Assembly: GCA_965223825.1 (NCBI GenBank)
Contig: OZ245018.1
Coordinates: 744,001 to 808,000 of the forward strand
Length of the DNA: 64,000 nt
Source of the DNA: CAJXQU01 sp965223825
GTDB taxonomy: Bacteria; Pseudomonadota; Gammaproteobacteria; CAJXQU01
Reading direction: 5' to 3'
Each line of letters begins with the position of its first letter. The first letter of the stretch is position 1. Shown piece by piece: positions 51,710 to 62,122 of this stretch. The notes under the pieces were generated by a model. The model saw only the letters and a list, made by a program, of their open reading frames with translations, searched no databases and was not told where the DNA came from. The translations under genes and the position numbers were made by a program.

Positions 51710-51796
51710 GGTATGGACGTAGAGACTCAATAATTTTGATATTGTAAGTCCTGTAATTTTTACAAACCTTATTCTTTCCACTGAAGGGGAAATTAA

Positions 51797-52441
51797 ATGA
51801 ATAAATTTAAGACAATTACGATCGCATCGGCGCTTGTAGCAGGTACTGCTTTCGCATCGCAAGCTTCTGCGTTGACGATTGATTTTACTGATGCAGCACT
51901 TTGGGGCAACCCTGGTGGCAGCACGGCTTCATACACAGCAGCGTCTGCGGATGTAACTTATCCTGGCCCATTCGAGGTGACAGTAAGTTCACGACCAACA
52001 GCAAGTACTCAAATCTCTTGGGAAAGCCAAGACGGTTTCGGTGTTTCCGGAGCGGGTGATGATGCTAATTGGGATGACGACATTGAAAACTTCAATGGCG
52101 ATACTAGCTTTACCGAAAGACTCCGAATTGATTTCAGTGCAAATGCATTAGTGCAATCAATCAGAATTTCTGATTTTTTCGGTACTGGTGAATATAATAC
52201 AGGTTCGGGTTGGATGACATTCGGTCCTGGTGCGGGAACGAATGGACCGGGTGATACTTTCGCTATTACTACAACTGCTAGTAGTAACATTAGATTCCGT
52301 GCAGTAGGGAATGCTAGTAGCTTCCAAGTTTCTGGTTTAGAAGTAGCTGTTGGTGATGTTGCACCAGTTCCACTGCCACCAGCAGTATGGTTGTTGGGTT
52401 CTGCAATGGTCTTCCTGATGAGAAAACGTCAAGTTAGTTAA
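51797..52441 (+). CDS. VPLPA/PEP-CTERM sorting-domain protein
   Basis: 214-residue secreted protein. The signal peptide is cleaved after ASQASA. A beta-rich body (SWESQDGFGVSGAGDD, ERLRIDFSANALVQSIRIS) follows, then the sorting tail: VPLPPAVWLL, a hydrophobic helix, and basic end MRKRQVS. Exosortases recognise such tails. The ATG follows AAGGGG at 7 nt. Only the tail and signal are shared with the first VPLPA protein (2310-3029); the bodies differ. It is alone between a sigma-54-type promoter and a terminator. The body function is unknown. Confidence 0.85.
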   Translation: MNKFKTITIASALVAGTAFASQASALTIDFTDAALWGNPGGSTASYTAASADVTYPGPFEVTVSSRPTASTQISWESQDGFGVSGAGDDANWDDDIENFNGDTSFTERLRIDFSANALVQSIRISDFFGTGEYNTGSGWMTFGPGAGTNGPGDTFAITTTASSNIRFRAVGNASSFQVSGLEVAVGDVAPVPLPPAVWLLGSAMVFLMRKRQVS

Positions 52442-52465
52442 TAGTTTTCTGAATCAAAGATTTAA

Positions 52466-52494
52466 GAAAAGCCTCCGAAAGGGGGCTTTTTTTT
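52466..52494 (+). terminator. Rho-independent terminator after the VPLPA gene
   Basis: GCCTCC (52471-52476) pairs with GGGGGC (52481-52486; one G-U) around GAAA, extended by A-run and a run of eight T. Confidence 0.88.
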
Positions 52495-52915
52495 GTGGTT
52501 TATTTAGGCGTTTGAATGACACAACTTTGCAGTATAAAAGATTCGCTTTTCTAAATATTAGTAATTTTAGATTAGAACATTATTGTCTATTTCAATAACA
52601 CCAAGTTGTCTGATTTGAACGTTGTCGGAGGGAAATGCAGATAATAGAAAGTAAATGAACGTTGAAAGATCATGTATTTTCGAGAGAGTTTATAGCACCA
52701 GTCGCAAACCATAGACGGATGTAGAAGCAGCTAACGCGATCAGTGCAAATATTTTTATTTTGTATATTAGTTAGGATAGGTTTTACTTATTGGAATGAAT
52801 GTTCAAATTAACTCTGATGGATAGTCTGTGTAGATTTTTAGACATTAACTGGCTGAGCTTCTAATCAGGCAGGCCAATTAGAAGCCCAGTAGTTAATATA
52901 AACTTTATAGCCTTA
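52495..52915. other. 421-nt AT-rich intergenic region with an imperfect inverted repeat
   Basis: No gene visible. Near the right end, ATTAACT (52844-52850) and AGTTAAT (52891-52897) enclose an inner stem CTTCTAAT (52858-52865) / ATTAGAAG (52877-52884). It lies just past the stop of the - strand HAF/FG-GAP gene, so it may protect or end that transcript, though no U-run follows. Confidence 0.55.
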
Positions 52916-54919
52916 CTACAAATCGTTAATCTTCCAGAGGTTGCCAGAGACAACATTAATTGATTGGCTTGAAGCAATATTACCTTGCGCATTCATGGTG
53001 TAGAGCCAGTTCTGTCCAGTATCCATTTTTCTCCACAAGATGTCATGTGAACCATCACCGTTGTAATCACCATTACCGACAATTTGCCAGTTTTGATCGC
53101 CCACGACATTAATCGTTTTAAGACCGCTGATCTTAGCGCCATTCATGATATATAAAAAGTTTCTACCAGTGCTCGTATTTCGCCAAAGAATGTCTGCTTT
53201 ACCATCATTTGTTATGTCATTAATTCCTGAGATTACCCAGTTTGTATCAGACTCAGTATTAATAAATTTATTAGTAAATGATAAATTCGAATTCATTAAA
53301 TACGTATAGTTTTGCCCATTAGACGTATTACGCCAGACGATGTCATCGGTTCCGTCAACATTTAAATCACCGATACCCGCGACAACCCAATTTTGGTCAG
53401 GAAGTTTATTAAGTTGGGTTGAGCCTAAGATTGAAGCTGGTGATACATTTGGTCTCATTCTATAGACCCAGTTAGAACCGGTTTTTGTGTTTCTCCATAA
53501 AATATCATCAGTACCATCACCATTAAGGTCACCAACACCGGCAACATTCCATTCTAGGCCTGCGACATTTAATACAGCTTTTTCGGAAGCCTTGATTCCG
53601 TTCATCAGATATATCCAGTTTTGACCCGTAACTCTGTTACGCCACAAGATGTCGTCTTTTCCATCACCATTAAAATCGCCAATGCTTGCAATTTGAAATG
53701 ACGTATCACCGACTTTATCAAGGGAACCTTGTTGAACGATCTGATTTCCATTCATCAGGTAAACCCAGTTTTGACCTGTACAGGCATTGCGCCAGAGAAT
53801 GTCATCTCTGCCATCACCGTCAAAATCTCCTTGAAACTTAGCAAACGCACTAGGGCCATTGAGCTCGATCATCCAAGCTTTTGTTTGACTTCCCTGATAG
53901 GTGCCGTAGCCAACGATTTGCTTACCGGATTTGGAGACGCCAGTGGCTTCTGTTAATACCCAATCAGAAAGATTGACGCCTTGGCTTTTAAGAATGTTTT
54001 TTAAGCTCCGCATACCGTTACTAGTGTCCCAAACGAATGCATCCTGAACATCGCCAGTTATCGTTCCATAACCAACTGCGACACTGCCATCATCTGAAAC
54101 TGCATTTGCGACACTCGAAAATGAGCCGCCGGCAAGATCACCAAGCCCCGTCATCGTATTGGATACCCAGCGAAAGGCTTCTACACCATTGGTTGACGTT
54201 CCAGAACCGACAATGACAGAACCATTTGCAGAAACATCATTCGCTTGACTGTCCACAACACTACCAGGCAGATCGCCAATACTGACCATGCCTGATCCTA
54301 ATGACCATTGAAATGCCTCATATCCACTGGTTGAATCACTATAGCCAACAACGACGCTGCCATCTGATGAGGAGGCATTCGCAAAACTTTCAACGCCCCC
54401 GCCGGCGAGATGTCCGAGCCCTGTCAGAGTTGAGCTTGAATAAACAAAAGCTTCTTGTGTCGTTGCGCCTGATTCACCATAGCCAACGGTGGTGCTCCCA
54501 TCTGCAGAAATACCCAAGGCGCGGCTGGAAAATCCCCCTCCAGCGAGATCGCCAATACCTGTTATGCCGTTAACGTTATCCCATTCAAATGCTTCTTGGT
54601 TACCGTTGCTAGAACTACTGTAACCGGCAACTTTATTTCCATTGTCAGAAATATCATTACCCACACTACCAAACGATCCGCCGCTTAAATCACCTAACCC
54701 TGTTGACCCGCATTCTGTCCATTTAAATGCCTCAATACCGTTTGCCGAAACACCGAAACCTGTAACAGCTTTAGCATCCGATGTGATGGCGTAAGCCCGG
54801 TGGTTTGTAGAAATACCACCAGCCAGATCAGGAAGTGCAGTAAAACTTACGGCGAGTGTGCTAAAAGAAAAGCTGTATAGAACAACCCCTGAAGTGAGTC
54901 GTATCAGAGAATGATTCAT
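52916..54919 (-). CDS. Secreted HAF-repeat plus FG-GAP/VCBS-like repeat protein
   Basis: 667 residues. After a signal peptide (VVLYSFSFSTLA), residues about 30-330 hold six HAF-type repeats of about 48 residues (pattern GLGDLAGG, then SDDGSVAVGYG, then EAFxW). Residues about 360-665 hold six FG-GAP/VCBS-like repeats of about 50 residues (pattern GDFNGDGKDDILWRN then TGQNWxYLMNG), with Ca-binding DxNxDG loops. Each half probably makes a beta-propeller. There is no C-terminal sorting tail or membrane helix, so it is either secreted or retained by other means. ATG 54919 follows AGGGGGA and gives a normal signal. Role unknown; adhesion or polysaccharide binding is a guess. Confidence 0.78.
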   Translation of the reverse strand: MNHSLIRLTSGVVLYSFSFSTLAVSFTALPDLAGGISTNHRAYAITSDAKAVTGFGVSANGIEAFKWTECGSTGLGDLSGGSFGSVGNDISDNGNKVAGYSSSSNGNQEAFEWDNVNGITGIGDLAGGGFSSRALGISADGSTTVGYGESGATTQEAFVYSSSTLTGLGHLAGGGVESFANASSSDGSVVVGYSDSTSGYEAFQWSLGSGMVSIGDLPGSVVDSQANDVSANGSVIVGSGTSTNGVEAFRWVSNTMTGLGDLAGGSFSSVANAVSDDGSVAVGYGTITGDVQDAFVWDTSNGMRSLKNILKSQGVNLSDWVLTEATGVSKSGKQIVGYGTYQGSQTKAWMIELNGPSAFAKFQGDFDGDGRDDILWRNACTGQNWVYLMNGNQIVQQGSLDKVGDTSFQIASIGDFNGDGKDDILWRNRVTGQNWIYLMNGIKASEKAVLNVAGLEWNVAGVGDLNGDGTDDILWRNTKTGSNWVYRMRPNVSPASILGSTQLNKLPDQNWVVAGIGDLNVDGTDDIVWRNTSNGQNYTYLMNSNLSFTNKFINTESDTNWVISGINDITNDGKADILWRNTSTGRNFLYIMNGAKISGLKTINVVGDQNWQIVGNGDYNGDGSHDILWRKMDTGQNWLYTMNAQGNIASSQSINVVSGNLWKINDL

Positions 54920-55155
54920 TTTTATCCCCCTGGGAATAATTTTTTGTGGTCTGTCCACGTGAGAAAAAGATACGTTCAACGGGTGGCTGGAAGGTGGGGA
55001 AACATGCGTAAAAGCTCTTTTTGTGGTTCCCTCTACTTGGCCTATAAATTAATTAATATATTGAAATTATTAATAAATAACCGTTTAAATCTATCCGTAT
55101 GTGTGACTCGAGTTTATCACACGAGTTCTCGAGAATTAGGGGATTTAAATAGAGT

Positions 55156-58100
55156 TTACAATTTCTTGTTTGGCCCAAGGACATCTGGGCCTGAAGAGCT
55201 TTGATCAGATTGTTTTTGGGGTGCTGCGACTGGTGTAATGTCGGGTTCAGTCCAAGGGCCGGTTAATGCATATTGTCTTTTTAAGACCTGATCAATCGTG
55301 TCAGGTAGGATCGGGATGATTTTTTCAGCTAAAAATAGCGCGGCACCAACACCAGCACCGATCGGGCCGAATAGGGCGCTGGCAACCGGTAAACTATCTG
55401 ATACAGAAGGGATGATCGTGATGATCTGATCGTAATCTTTATTTTTTAAACCGACGCGTCCAGAAATATCGATTTGTGCCGATGGGCCACTGACACTGAG
55501 ATCATTTGTGTAGGCCTCACCTCGTGCGACATCGAATTTGCCCGAGATCGCATCGAAGCTAAAGCCTTTTTGAAAAAGATCATTAAAATCTAACGCAAGC
55601 CGTCGTCCGAGCGACTGAATACTTAGCAACCCAAATATTTTTCCGACGCGGTTATCCACTTCAGTTAAACGACCTTTACCAATACTGAGCGATAATGTGC
55701 CTTGTACACGATCCAATGAAAAGTCTGCGGGCGTACCAGACCAATTAGCCTCACTGACGAAACGGGCGTGATCGGCATGAATACCATCAACGTTATAGCC
55801 AAATGTGCTTAGAAAGCCTTCTAGGGTTTCACCTTCCGCGTTTATCGAAAAACGTGATTGTTGCTGCGTGTTGATAAAAATCCATTCACCTGTTGCATCA
55901 ATGCTCAAATCCTCATTTTTGAGATGTAATGTCTCAACTTTTAAACCATTCACTTGAGGATGACTCACAAGCTTCAATTCACCAAGAGTCAGATCGTTAT
56001 ACGAAAAGTGATTGACATGAATATCCAATGCCGGAATAGAGGTTAAATTCAGCGAGCTGTTATTATTTTTAGTCGTGGACGATGACAGCCTTAACCGATC
56101 AAGTTCTGCTTTTACCGAGCCATCTTCTAAACGATTAACCGTGCCATCCATTGTTGTATTTTGGATGTGAATTTGCCAGTTATTTGCACGTTTTTTAAGG
56201 TTTATCTGATTTTTTTTAAAGATATAACCCGCTAAATGCACATCACCAACTGACATGTCCGTTTCGATCGACATGTTTGATTGACGGTTATTTGAAATAG
56301 AAAGTAATGCATTCTCCGTAAGGAAGTTTTGCCATTCCCCAAGATCGATTTCCTTAAGGCTGCCATGTGCGGCTATCGTCACGCTTTCTTCCAATACCGC
56401 CGGTGCGGTGTCCGAACCAAAGCGCAAGCTGAGATGTTTTAATTGTGGCGAATCGCTATCCGCGTTAGCTTGCCAACGTCCAGAGACAATCCGACCATAT
56501 TGAAATGTACTACTACTTGCGCTGCCATTGGAAAGCGGAGTCTCTATGCGTAACTGCCGTTTTTCACTAGCGATCTTACCGAGTGGGGCAGGCGCTTTGA
56601 TCACGAAACCACTCAGATCGGATGCAATGCGTAATTGGGTTGAATCCTTACCATTCACTTCGTTTAAATCCAGATCTGCCTGCCAACGGGTTGAACCACT
56701 AAGTTGTTTTAAAATGCGCAACTCGTCTGCTTTAAGGCCTAGCTCCGTTAGCCGGTTCTGCAAATAAACGCGATCGGCCACGCCAGATAATTTCACCTGG
56801 ATCTGTTCGTCATTTTCAGACTGCCGTTCCAACGCGATCGCAACGGGACTATCGAACAACCGTGCTTTAAGGGATTTGCTATGCCAGGACTCACGACCAA
56901 AGGCCAGCTGGCCATTTAAATTGGTTAATGTGATCGTCGGTTGCTGCATTTTTAGCGTCGTATTTTCAAGCTGTAGCAAGCCATCAATTTCAGTGACGGA
57001 ACTATCATGCAATGGGACATCCAGTGTTAGATCGAGCTGCATCGGGCCCTGTAGATCGAGCTTACTAAGTCGTTTTCCGATTGATTCGCTTAACGGACTC
57101 TCTGCGACGAATTTCAACGCGTCCGTGATCGCGCCAACAGCATGCCCCTTGATCAGAAGGTGACGTCCATCGTTTAGTAAGTCCGGCATTTCAACGCTGA
57201 CATTACTCAGTTGTGCGTCATAAAGCATCGCGCTCGGCGATGTGATCATCATGCTACGACCATTGAAATGAACGTCCGCGAGGATGTTTTTGAAATCAGG
57301 CCATGCCGGGTCAAATTGTAAAATGCCATTTTCGACATCAATGCGAATGTCGAAAATTCCTTCATTATGATCAAATGGAAAATTTGCCAGATCGCCCTCA
57401 AGCTGGAAAGTACCGCCTTTAATTTCGCCGGACTTGAGTGAGCGACGCAGCCAGATATCGGTTTCTGTCGGGACAAACTCGAGCGGAATGAGATCGACTA
57501 GTCCATCGACTGTCCCACCGAAGATCGTACCTCGTAAAAGACTCGTGATGGTTTGGCCGGCTGATTGCGTGATATGACCATTAAACTGCATTTGCAAACG
57601 AGGGTCGGTCAGGTTTAGTCGCTCAATAGAGACAGTCAGTGACTCATCGGTTTTTTGAATGTCGATTTGACCGCTCAACTCATTCACAACAATGGGTTCG
57701 ATGACACTGCTCATCACGGGTTCGTTTGATCTTGGTGCAGAAATTTCGAGTCCGTAGCTGGCTAAGTTTACTTGCCACCGCGTCTGATCAGAACTGATCG
57801 AACCGGTAAGTCCCGTAAAACCCGGATGGTTTTCAGTCGCGACGATACCAACGTGACTGAAGTCAGTACGTATTTTCAGTGCTGGTTCTATCTGTGTTCC
57901 ATCGTAACTGAGGTGGAGTTGCTTTAAATCTCCGGTAACCGCGTTGGCATTGAATGACGTAGGTAGCTTTTTATTAATGTCGTTAATTGACGACGATTTG
58001 CTTAAAAACCTAAAGAGGTCGTGTAACGCGACGGATCTGATTTGCGCATCAAAAATCGGTTGTTCCAGATTGAAGTTGTGAGGCAGCGTGACGGTTAACT

Positions 58101-59097
58101 GATCGAGCAAGGCATTTTCTTCATCCTGTTTTAGCGACAGGAGGGGAAGAACGATTTGCCATTTTTGTTCTAGCGTCTTTTGTAGATTGAAGGGCGTTGC
58201 GAGTGTGGTATTTGCTGCATGATCGGAGAGATTCAAATTGCCTTTTGCTGAAGCGAGCTTAGCTTTCTCGAACACGAACTCAAGCGTGCTATCCAACAAT
58301 GGTGCGGCCATATTGAGGCCAATCTTTTGCAGTGTCTGATCAAGCATTTGCTGTTGCTCAGATGGCATGAAGCGGTGAATATTTAAATTATTTGATGTGG
58401 TAACAAGATTGGCGGACCAATTTTTTGTGCGTGGATCGCCAATGAGTTTAAGAGCAAACTCCACAGTGTCACCAGTAGGCGACAACTGAGTTTTCGCACT
58501 TATAAGTCGTTGTTTATTAATAGGGTTTTGTGAGTTTAATAATAGTGACGCACTGAGGTTTGTCAACGTCAGCGTGTCGAGATTGTAACGTTGATCGTCA
58601 ACCGTAATCGTCGCGTTGGTGAGGCGTAAATCACGTTGCTGTAGCAACCAGTCGAGTGCACCGCCGTCTTTTGTATCGGTGGCGGGCCAGCCTTCGATGC
58701 GCATTTCTCCAGATGGATCATGAATAAGTGTCAGATCTAGCCCCGATAAGGTCAGATAGCTGATCGTAGGTTGCCATGTCTTTAAAGAACTGGCGAGATC
58801 CAAGCTTATGCTGACGGAATCCACTTGTGTAAAAATCGTATTTGAACTGGGGTTGATCAGGTTGATTTGAGTAAGATTGAGTTCAGGGAATATGCCATGC
58901 CAGTCGATGCTGAGGTTTTCAACCTGAACAGGCATACCTGCACGCTCCTCGACCCAATTAAGAATACGTGGTTTGAGTTGTTCGATATTGTTGTGTGTGA
59001 CCCAGATCAGGCTAATAAAAAGCCCAGACAAGATAATGCTGGTCACGAGGGCGTACCAGATCAAGTGGATGACAGCACGCGAAATGCGCTTATGCAT
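55156..59097 (-). CDS. yhdP: AsmA-like envelope protein YhdP
   Basis: 1313 residues, the usual YhdP length. One N-terminal membrane helix (LIWYALVTSIILSGLFISLI) is followed by a very long periplasmic beta-rich AsmA-like groove (for example VQVENLSIDWHGIFPELNL) and a short conserved ending (SVSDSLPVASALFGPIGAG). YhdP, with TamB and YdbH, carries phospholipids from the inner to the outer membrane. It lies 47 nt after rng, the common gammaproteobacterial order. The mlaA-like and hpnM genes in the window belong to the same broad task. Confidence 0.93.
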   Translation of the reverse strand: MHKRISRAVIHLIWYALVTSIILSGLFISLIWVTHNNIEQLKPRILNWVEERAGMPVQVENLSIDWHGIFPELNLTQINLINPSSNTIFTQVDSVSISLDLASSLKTWQPTISYLTLSGLDLTLIHDPSGEMRIEGWPATDTKDGGALDWLLQQRDLRLTNATITVDDQRYNLDTLTLTNLSASLLLNSQNPINKQRLISAKTQLSPTGDTVEFALKLIGDPRTKNWSANLVTTSNNLNIHRFMPSEQQQMLDQTLQKIGLNMAAPLLDSTLEFVFEKAKLASAKGNLNLSDHAANTTLATPFNLQKTLEQKWQIVLPLLSLKQDEENALLDQLTVTLPHNFNLEQPIFDAQIRSVALHDLFRFLSKSSSINDINKKLPTSFNANAVTGDLKQLHLSYDGTQIEPALKIRTDFSHVGIVATENHPGFTGLTGSISSDQTRWQVNLASYGLEISAPRSNEPVMSSVIEPIVVNELSGQIDIQKTDESLTVSIERLNLTDPRLQMQFNGHITQSAGQTITSLLRGTIFGGTVDGLVDLIPLEFVPTETDIWLRRSLKSGEIKGGTFQLEGDLANFPFDHNEGIFDIRIDVENGILQFDPAWPDFKNILADVHFNGRSMMITSPSAMLYDAQLSNVSVEMPDLLNDGRHLLIKGHAVGAITDALKFVAESPLSESIGKRLSKLDLQGPMQLDLTLDVPLHDSSVTEIDGLLQLENTTLKMQQPTITLTNLNGQLAFGRESWHSKSLKARLFDSPVAIALERQSENDEQIQVKLSGVADRVYLQNRLTELGLKADELRILKQLSGSTRWQADLDLNEVNGKDSTQLRIASDLSGFVIKAPAPLGKIASEKRQLRIETPLSNGSASSSTFQYGRIVSGRWQANADSDSPQLKHLSLRFGSDTAPAVLEESVTIAAHGSLKEIDLGEWQNFLTENALLSISNNRQSNMSIETDMSVGDVHLAGYIFKKNQINLKKRANNWQIHIQNTTMDGTVNRLEDGSVKAELDRLRLSSSTTKNNNSSLNLTSIPALDIHVNHFSYNDLTLGELKLVSHPQVNGLKVETLHLKNEDLSIDATGEWIFINTQQQSRFSINAEGETLEGFLSTFGYNVDGIHADHARFVSEANWSGTPADFSLDRVQGTLSLSIGKGRLTEVDNRVGKIFGLLSIQSLGRRLALDFNDLFQKGFSFDAISGKFDVARGEAYTNDLSVSGPSAQIDISGRVGLKNKDYDQIITIIPSVSDSLPVASALFGPIGAGVGAALFLAEKIIPILPDTIDQVLKRQYALTGPWTEPDITPVAAPQKQSDQSSSGPDVLGPNKKL

Positions 59098-59144
59098 GGC
59101 GGTTTGCGGTTCCCGCGTTGTGTTGAGTCAAACGAGGTTTTTGC

Positions 59145-60677
59145 TTAAAGCAAGACGACGTCATATTGTTCCGGGCCGTACATGGGCTCGACCTGAAACT
59201 GGATTGGGATTTTAATAAATTCTTCAAGTTCTGCGACACCGACTGATTCTTCGTCCACGAGTTTATCCACCACAGATTGCGAGGCAACGACAAGTAATTT
59301 ACGTGCTTCAAATTGACGTGCTTCACGTAAGATCTCACGAAAAATTTCGTAGCAGGTGGTTTCAGCAGTTTTGATCGAGCCGCGTCCGTGGCAGGTTGGA
59401 CAACTTTCACACAAGATATGTTCCAATGACTCGCGCGTTCGTTTACGTGTGATCTGCACTAGTCCCAATGAGGTGATTTCACTGATCATTACTTTTGAAT
59501 GATCGTGCGCAAGACTTTTTTCGAGTGCACGTAAAACCTGGCGCTGGTGTTCCGGATCAATCATGTCGATGAAGTCGACGATGATGATCCCGCCAAGATT
59601 GCGTAGACGCAATTGTCGAGCGATCGCCTGGGCGGCTTCCAGATTGGTTTTGAAAATTGTTTCTTCAAGATTTCGATGCCCGACAAACGTGCCGGTATTG
59701 ACATCAACCGTTGTCATCGCTTCGGTCTGATCAAGCACAAGGTGGCCGCCAGATTTGAGTGCGACGCGGCGATCAAGCGCACGTTGGATTTCTTCTTCAA
59801 CAGCAAACAGATCCATGATCGGACGTTCACCGGGATAATGTTCTATGCGCGGCACTAGGCCGGGTACGAATTCTTGCGCGAATTCCATGACTTTTTGAAA
59901 AGTTTCACGCGAATCGATGCGGATTTTTTCAATGTTTGAGTCATCCAGGCTGCGCACTTTGCGTAACAGCATTGGTAGATCTTCATAGACAATGCATGGC
60001 GCGTTAGCACGATCGGCACGGTACTGGATGGACGACCAAAGCCGTTTGAGGAATTGCATATCCGCGAGCATTTCCTGATCGCCTTTGCCCTCCGCGGCTG
60101 TGCGTAGGATGAAGCCGTGTTTTTCGATTGAGTTGCTGACGTCGCTCTGGTTTTCAGTGATGCCGTTTTCTTGATCAATGGAATGTTGGCATTCTGTGAT
60201 CAGGCTTTTTAAACGTTCGCGTTCTTCGCTGTCTTCGATGCGTTGTGAGATGCCGATGGAGGATTCATCAGGGATCAACACAATGTAACGGGATGGAATA
60301 CTCAGATGAGTTGTTAGCCGGGCACCTTTACTGCCGAGAGGATCTTTTGTGACCTGCACGAGAATTTCTTGGTGCTCATGCAGTAATTGTTCGATGGATG
60401 GGGCACTGTCAGTATTGTCATCAAGCTGGTTTTTACGGATCCAGTGTTGTGTGTTGATGATATCGGAGACATGTAAGAAGGCGGTGCGATCCAGTCCAAT
60501 CTCGATGAAAGCTGCCTGCATTCCCGGTAGAACCCGGGAGACTCGGCCAAGATAAATGTTACCCACAAGGCCACGTTTAGCTTGGCGCTCGATGATCACT
60601 TCTTGTGTGACGCCGTTTTCTATGACGGCGATGCGTGTTTCCTGTGGTGTGACGTTAACTAAAATTTCTTCGCTCAT
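59145..60677 (-). CDS. rng: Ribonuclease G
   Basis: 510-residue single-strand endoribonuclease that matures the 5' end of 16S rRNA. The S1 domain is near the N-terminus (GNIYLGRVSRVLPGMQAAF with FLHVSDI). Catalytic acidic motifs are VDVNTG and IIIVDFIDM. The zinc-link CPTCHGRG joins protomers. It has no RNase E-type C-terminal tail, so RNase G is preferred. It is followed by yhdP in the standard order; maf/mreBCD are not upstream here, and a glgC-like gene is divergent instead. Confidence 0.95.
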   Translation of the reverse strand: MSEEILVNVTPQETRIAVIENGVTQEVIIERQAKRGLVGNIYLGRVSRVLPGMQAAFIEIGLDRTAFLHVSDIINTQHWIRKNQLDDNTDSAPSIEQLLHEHQEILVQVTKDPLGSKGARLTTHLSIPSRYIVLIPDESSIGISQRIEDSEERERLKSLITECQHSIDQENGITENQSDVSNSIEKHGFILRTAAEGKGDQEMLADMQFLKRLWSSIQYRADRANAPCIVYEDLPMLLRKVRSLDDSNIEKIRIDSRETFQKVMEFAQEFVPGLVPRIEHYPGERPIMDLFAVEEEIQRALDRRVALKSGGHLVLDQTEAMTTVDVNTGTFVGHRNLEETIFKTNLEAAQAIARQLRLRNLGGIIIVDFIDMIDPEHQRQVLRALEKSLAHDHSKVMISEITSLGLVQITRKRTRESLEHILCESCPTCHGRGSIKTAETTCYEIFREILREARQFEARKLLVVASQSVVDKLVDEESVGVAELEEFIKIPIQFQVEPMYGPEQYDVVLL

Positions 60678-60900
60678 CAGTCCATTTTGCCCGTATCTAT
60701 CTCATCTTGCTATACGCAGCACACATCACGCATTGAGAAGTCTTTGTGATGGGTTAAAATTGTCGTGATTAGGGATGACTGACAGGGGTGAGTTCAACCA
60801 TCGTGTGTTCGCATCAGTCTACGACTTGTTAATTTGTCTCAATGAGGCACTCTGTAGCACAGGGTGCTGTACCTAAACAATTATCTGTAGAGAAATACGA

Positions 60901-62100
60901 ATGACGTTGTCTGACAAAACACTCACGATTGTGATGGCCTTGGGGCAAGATCAAGGTTTAGCGCATTTAGTTGCGGGTCGCACGAAAGCGGCGGTTCCGT
61001 TTGGCGGGAATTACCGCATTGTGGATTTCACGTTAACGAATTGCGTGCGATCAAATTTCCGCCGCATCCTCGTCTTAACGCAATACCATTCTCATTCGTT
61101 ACATCAGCATTTGCTGGATGGATGGTCAATTTTTCATTCTGAATTAAATGAATACGTTATGGCGATTCCTGCACTTATGCGTAACGGTAAAACCGGGTAT
61201 GTGAATGCGCTGGATGCATTGAAAGAAAACCTGCATACAATCCGCCGTACGGATGATGAATATGTCTGTGTTGTTTCTGGCGAACATATTTATCGAATGG
61301 ACTACGCCGCTATGCTCGAAGCACATGCTGCCAGTGGAGCGGATATTACCGTGAGCAGTATTGAGATCGATGATGCTGGGTTGCGCCCGGAGCAAAGTTT
61401 GCTAGAACTGGGTATCGATGGGCGTGTAGATCGCGTTGGCCTTGGTGTTCAATCGTCATTAGCGACGATGGAGGTGACGATTTTCAAAAAAGATTGTCTC
61501 CTGACATTATTAGAGTCCAGCAATAATGAAACACCTTCCGACTTGGAATTCAGCCAACTGGCTTTGCCCGGAAACGAGCATAATTTTGTGATCAGAGATT
61601 ATCGCTTTGGTGGGGACACTGGGCGTGTAACACCGGATCGCTACTGGCGTAATTTGGCTTCACTGGACGATTATTACAACGTTAATATGGATCTATTGAA
61701 ACACGATGCGCCATTGGAGTTGTATCAAAGTGCGTGGCCGATCAGGACCTACCAACGGCAAAACCCGCCGGCACGTACCATTCCGGGCGATTCGTGTAAC
61801 GAAGGGGTTTGTATTAACTCAATGGTTGGTGCTGGCGGCATAATTTCCGGTGGTGGTGTCCATCATAGTATTCTTTTTCCGGAGGTGTATGTCGGTGATG
61901 CAGCTACGGTCGATCGTTCTATATTATTACCTGGCGTGGTGGTCGGTGACGGTGCGCAGTTAGCAAACTGCATTGTTGAAAAGCATGTAGAGATCCCCGC
62001 TGGTGAAATGATCGGCCACAACTTGGAATTTGATCGACAACGATTTGATATCACCGAAAATGGCATTGTGATCGTGCCGTACCGCTACAACTTTAGCTAA
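60901..62100 (+). CDS. glgC: GlgC-like nucleotidyltransferase with degenerate active site
   Basis: 399 residues; clearly an ADP-glucose pyrophosphorylase homologue (AAVPFGGNYRIVDFTLTN, VLTQYHSHSLHQHL, HIYRMDY, C-terminal left-handed beta-helix with GVVVGDGAQLANCIVEK). However, key residues differ. The glycine-rich loop that is normally AGGRGSRL reads ALGQDQGL (13-20). The RAKPA segment has lost its Pro. The catalytic Asp of GDH is Glu (E128). The EKP lysine that binds glucose 1-phosphate is missing near residue 180. GTADA has become GYVNA. It may be a non-catalytic regulatory subunit like GlgD or have another substrate. No other glycogen gene is in the window. Confidence 0.82.
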   Translation: MTLSDKTLTIVMALGQDQGLAHLVAGRTKAAVPFGGNYRIVDFTLTNCVRSNFRRILVLTQYHSHSLHQHLLDGWSIFHSELNEYVMAIPALMRNGKTGYVNALDALKENLHTIRRTDDEYVCVVSGEHIYRMDYAAMLEAHAASGADITVSSIEIDDAGLRPEQSLLELGIDGRVDRVGLGVQSSLATMEVTIFKKDCLLTLLESSNNETPSDLEFSQLALPGNEHNFVIRDYRFGGDTGRVTPDRYWRNLASLDDYYNVNMDLLKHDAPLELYQSAWPIRTYQRQNPPARTIPGDSCNEGVCINSMVGAGGIISGGGVHHSILFPEVYVGDAATVDRSILLPGVVVGDGAQLANCIVEKHVEIPAGEMIGHNLEFDRQRFDITENGIVIVPYRYNFS

Positions 62101-62122
62101 ATGCAACACTAAGGAGTAAAAC

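Noticed and set aside
53000..54900. Tandem repeats that might suggest a CRISPR array or satellite DNA
   Set aside because: The repeats are about 150 nt, in frame and diverged at the DNA level; they are the HAF and FG-GAP protein repeats.
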